Shown here: in pieces, positions 59,901 to 64,000 of the stretch
Numbering within the stretch: the stretch's first letter is position 1
Layout: each line of letters starts with the position of its first letter
Assembly: GCA_963995525.1 (NCBI GenBank)
Contig: OZ023217.1
Coordinates: 24,597,494 to 24,661,493, forward strand
Length of the DNA stretch: 64,000 nucleotides
Direction: 5' to 3'
Origin: Escarpia spicata
Lineage: Eukaryota; Annelida; Polychaeta; Sabellida; Siboglinidae
Position numbers and translations under genes: made by a program
The notes under the pieces: model-generated
Told to the model about the DNA's origin: nothing
The model's input: the letters and a program-made list of their open reading frames with translations, nothing else
Database searches by the model: none

Positions 59901-62900
59901 ATGTGAGTGTGTGAAGCTGGGTGTGAAGAGGGAGAAAGAAGTGGGAAGACATGAAAGTGATGTTCCTATAAATTATGGTTTGCAACATTGGTGTCCCTGT
60001 ACGTGTTCTCGATAAAACCATGTTGATGTGAGTGTGTGAAGCTGGGTGTGAAGAGGGAGAAAGAAGTGGGAAGACATGAAAGTGATGTTCCTATAAATCA
60101 TGGTTTGCAACATTGGTGTCCGTGTTCTCAATAAAACCATGTTGATGTGAGTGTGTGAAGCTGGGTGTGAAGAGGGAAAAAGAAGTGGGAAGACATGAAA
60201 GTGATGTTCCTATAAATTATGGTTTGCAACATTGGTGTCCCTGTACGTGTTCTCAATAAAACCATGTTGATGTGAGTGTGTGAAGCTGGGTGTGAAGAGA
60301 GAGAAAGAAGTGGGAAGACATGAAAGTGATGTTGCTATAAATTATGGTTTGCAACATTGGTGTCCCTGTCCGTTTTCTCAATAAAACCATGTTGATGTGA
60401 GTGTGTGAAGCTGGGTGTGAAGAGGGAGAAAGAAGTGGGAAGACATGAAAGTGATGTTCCTATAAATCATGGTTTGCAACATTGGTGTCCCTGTCCGTGT
60501 TCTCAATAAAACCATGTTGATGTGAGTGTGTGAAGCTGGGTGTGAAGAGGGAGAAAGAAGTGGGAAGACATGAAAGTGATGTTCCTATAAATCATGGTTT
60601 GCAACATTGGTGTCCCTGTCCGTGTTCTCAATAAAACCATGTTGATGTGAGTGTGTGAAGCTGGTTGTGAAGAGGGAGAAAGAAGTGGGAAGACATGAAA
60701 GTGATGTTCCTATAAATTATGGTTTGCAACATTGGTGTCCCTGTCCGTGTTCTCAATAAAACCATGTTGATGTGAGTGTGTGAAGCTGGGTGTGAAGAGA
60801 GAGAAAGAAGTGGGAAGACATGAAATTGATGTTCCTATAAATTATGGTTTGCAACATTGGTGTCCCTGTCCGTGTTCTCAATAAAACCATGTTGATGTGA
60901 GTGTGTGAAGCTGGGTGTGAAGAGAGAGAAAGAAGTGGGAAGACATGAAAATGATGTTCCTATAAATTATGGTTTGCAACATTGGTGTCCCTGTACGTGT
61001 TCTCGATAAAACCATGTTGATGTGAGTGTGTGAAGCTGGGTGTGAAGAGGGAGAAAGAAGTGGGAAGACATGAAAGTGATGTTCCTATAAATTATGGTTT
61101 GCAACATTGGTGTCCCTGTACGTGTTCTCGATAAAACCATGTTGATGTGAGTGTGTGAAGCTGGGTGTGAAGAGGGAGAAAGAAGTGGGAAGACATGAAA
61201 GTGATGTTCCTATAAATCATGGTTTGCAACATTGGTGTCCCTGTCCGTGTTCTCAATAAAACCATGTTGATGTGAGTGTGTGAAGCTGGGTGTGAAGAGG
61301 GAGAAAGAAGTGGGAAGACATGAAAGTGATGTTCCTATAAATCATGGTTTGCAACATTGGTGTCCCTGTCCGTGTTCTCGATAAAACCATGTTGATGTGA
61401 GTGTGTGAAGCTGGGTGTGAAGAGGGAGAAAGAAGTGGGAAGACATGAAAGTGATGTTCCTATAAATTATGGTTTGCAACATTGGTGTCCCTGTACGTGT
61501 TCTCGATAAAACCATGTTGATGTGAGTGTGTGAAGCTGGGTGTGAAGAGGGAGAAAGAAGTGGGAAGACATGAAAGTGATGTTCCTATAAATTATGGTTT
61601 GCAACATTGGTGTCCCTGTACGTGTTCTCGATAAAACCATGTTGATGTGAGTGTGTGAAGCTGGGTGTGAAGAGGGAGAAAGAAGTGGGAAGACATGAAA
61701 GTGATGTTCCTATAAATCATGGTTTGCAACATTGGTGTCCCTGTCCGTGTTCTCAATAAAACCATGTTGATGTGAGTGTGTGAAGCTGGGTGTGAAGAGG
61801 GAGAAAGAAGTGGGAAGACATGAAAGTGATGTTCCTATAAATCATGGTTTGCAACATTGGTGTCCCTGTCCGTGTTCTCAATAAAACCATGTTGATGTGA
61901 GTGTGTGAAGCTGGTTGTGAAGAGGGAGAAAGAAGTGGGAAGACATGAAAGTGATGTTCCTATAAATTATGGTTTGCAACATTGGTGTCCCTGTCCGTGT
62001 TCTCAATAAAACCATGTTGATGTGAATGTGTGAAGCTGGGTGTGAAGAGAGAGAAAGAAGTGGGAAGACATGAAATTGATGTTCCTATAAATTATGGTTT
62101 GCAACATTGGTGTCCCTGTCCGTGTTCTCAATAAAACCATGTTGATGTGAGTGTGTGAAGCTGGGTGTGAAGAGAGAGAAAGAAGTGGGAAGACATGAAA
62201 ATGATGTTCCTATAAATTATGGTTTGCAACATTGGTGTCCCTGTACGTGTTCTCGATAAAACCATGTTGATGTGAGTGTGTGAAGCTGGGTGTGAAGAGG
62301 GAGAAAGAAGTGGGAAGACATGAAAGTGATGTTCCTATAAATTATGGTTTGCAACATTGGTGTCCCTGTACGTGTTCTCGATAAAACCATGTTGATGTGA
62401 ATGTGTGAAGCTGGGTGTGAAGAGAGAGAAAGAAGTGGGAAGACATGAAAGTGATGTTCCTATAAATTATGGTTTGCAACATTGGTGTCCCTGTCCGTGT
62501 TCTCAATAAAACCATGTTGATGTGAATGTGTGAAGCTGGGTGTGAAGAGAGAGAAAGAAGTGGGAAGACATGAAATTGATGTTCCTATAAATTATGGTTT
62601 GCAACATTGGTGTCCCTGTCCGTGTTCTCAATAAAACCATGTTGATGTGAGTGTGTGAAGCTGGGTGTGAAGAGAGAGAAAGAAGTGGGAAGACATGAAA
62701 ATGATGTTCCTATAAATTATGGTTTGCAACATTGGTGTCCCTGTACGTGTTCTCGATAAAACCATGTTGATGTGAGTGTGTGAAGCTGGGTGTGAAGAGG
62801 GAGAAAGAAGTGGGAAGACATGAAAGTGATGTTCCTATAAATTATGGTTTGCAACATTGGTGTCCCTGTACGTGTTCTCGATAAAACCATGTTGATGTGA

Positions 62901-64000
62901 GTGTGTGAAGCTGGGTGTGAAGAGGGAGAAAGAAGTGGGAAGACATGAAAGTGATGTTCCTATAAATCATGGTTTGCAACATTGGTGTCCCTGTCCGTGT
63001 TCTCAATAAAACCATGTTGATGTGAGTGTGTGAAGCTGGGTGTGAAGAGGGAGAAAGAAGTGGGAAGACATGAAAGTGATGTTCCTATAAATTATGGTTT
63101 GCAACATTGGTGTCCCTGTACGTGTTCTCGATAAAACCATGTTGATGTGAGTGTGTGAAGCTGGGTGTGAAGAGGGAGAAAGAAGTGGGAAGACATGAAA
63201 GTGATGTTCCTATAAATTATGGTTTGCAACATTGGTGTCCCTGTACGTGTTCTCGATAAAACCATGTTGATGTGAGTGTGTGAAGCTGGGTGTGAAGAGG
63301 GAGAAAGAAGTGGGAAGACATGAAAGTGATGTTCCTATAAATCATGGTTTGCAACATTGGTGTCCGTGTTCTCAATAAAACCATGTTGATGTGAGTGTGT
63401 GAAGCTGGGTGTGAAGAGGGAAAAAGAAGTGGGAAGACATGAAAGTGATGTTCCTATAAATTATGGTTTGCAACATTGGTGTCCCTGTACGTGTTCTCAA
63501 TAAAACCATGTTGATGTGAGTGTGTGAAGCTGGGTGTGAAGAGAGAGAAAGAAGTGGGAAGACATGAAAGTGATGTTGCTATAAATTATGGTTTGCAACA
63601 TTGGTGTCCCTGTCCGTTTTCTCAATAAAACCATGTTGATGTGAGTGTGTGAAGCTGGGTGTGAAGAGGGAGAAAGAAGTGGGAAGACATGAAAGTGATG
63701 TTCCTATAAATCATGGTTTGCAACATTGGTGTCCCTGTCCGTGTTCTCAATAAAACCATGTTGATGTGAGTGTGTGAAGCTGGGTGTGAAGAGGGAGAAA
63801 GAAGTGGGAAGACATGAAAGTGATGTTCCTATAAATCATGGTTTGCAACATTGGTGTCCCTGTCCGTGTTCTCAATAAAACCATGTTGATGTGAGTGTGT
63901 GAAGCTGGTTGTGAAGAGGGAGAAAGAAGTGGGAAGACATGAAAGTGATGTTCCTATAAATTATGGTTTGCAACATTGGTGTCCCTGTCCGTGTTCTCAA
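56967..64000. repeat. 125-bp satellite, about 56 copies, continuing past the window
   Basis: The monomer is 125 bp (a 119-bp form lacks CCTGTC) and contains GTGTGAAGCTGGGTGTGAAG, GAAGTGGGAAGACATGAAAG, CCTATAAAT(C/T)ATGGTTTGC and TGTTCTC(A/G)ATAAAACCATG. The first copies are most diverged (GGATAAAACC). Variant markers (GTTGCTATAAA at 58839, 60331 and 63577; GCTGGTTGTGAAG at 60661, 61911 and 63905) show higher-order duplication in multiples of 125 bp. Every monomer carries AATAAA or GATAAA. Confidence 0.97.

Overview
This is animal nuclear DNA. It has split genes with GT-AG introns, long AT-rich introns, tRNA-derived SINEs, several non-LTR retrotransposon relics, DNA transposons of at least five kinds, (CA)n microsatellites and many minisatellites. 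The transposon mix and the protein divergence suggest a marine invertebrate, perhaps a mollusc or another lophotrochozoan. That placement is inference; nothing in the window fixes the species.

Three genes can be reconstructed exon by exon, all on the + strand. (1) 1992-19025: general transcription factor IIB (GTF2B), ten coding exons, 316 residues, with Zn-ribbon ligands at the same positions as in human TFIIB. (2) 27565-30169: a core-1 beta-1,3-galactosyltransferase-like protein (C1GALT1 family), three coding exons, 336 residues. Its DDD metal-binding motif reads Gly-Asp-Gly and a conserved Cys-Cys pair is missing. (3) 44228-56264: TMCO1, seven coding exons, 184 residues. The genes share no pathway: Pol II initiation, Golgi O-glycosylation, and the ER multipass translocon with calcium leak.

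Most of the rest is repeats. 1-1865 is a minus-strand LINE broken by a MITE, ending about 125 bp before the GTF2B start codon. GTF2B introns hold a pogo/Tigger-like element (3150-4122), two LINE 3' ends, SINEs, a 50-bp array of exon-edge copies (7482-7925), a 3.3-kb array of 58-bp hairpin-forming monomers (11735-14998) and a 21-bp array running into an exon. 19080-24030 holds further minisatellites, including a 69-bp array that is open on both strands. 24100-26660 has LINE relics, a split satellite and a SINE. After the C1GALT1-like gene come a 1.4-kb TIR element (30218-31612), a minus-strand LINE (33000-40260) split by a 5.3-kb near-palindromic element, and inverted repeats (40281-42765). TMCO1 introns hold PIF/Harbinger, hAT, LINE and piggyBac-like relics and a minisatellite born inside a SINE. 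From 56967 to the window end is a 125-bp satellite whose monomers each carry AATAAA or GATAAA.

The strongest theme is that minisatellites here are seeded at splice junctions. In GTF2B, the acceptor-side and donor-side parts of exon 3 were fused and amplified into eight potential 18-nt in-frame microexons. In the C1GALT1-like gene, the last acceptor plus the first bases of the last exon were amplified about 13 times. In TMCO1, the sequence beginning at the exon 3 donor was amplified. No CRISPR array, operon or prokaryotic system is present.
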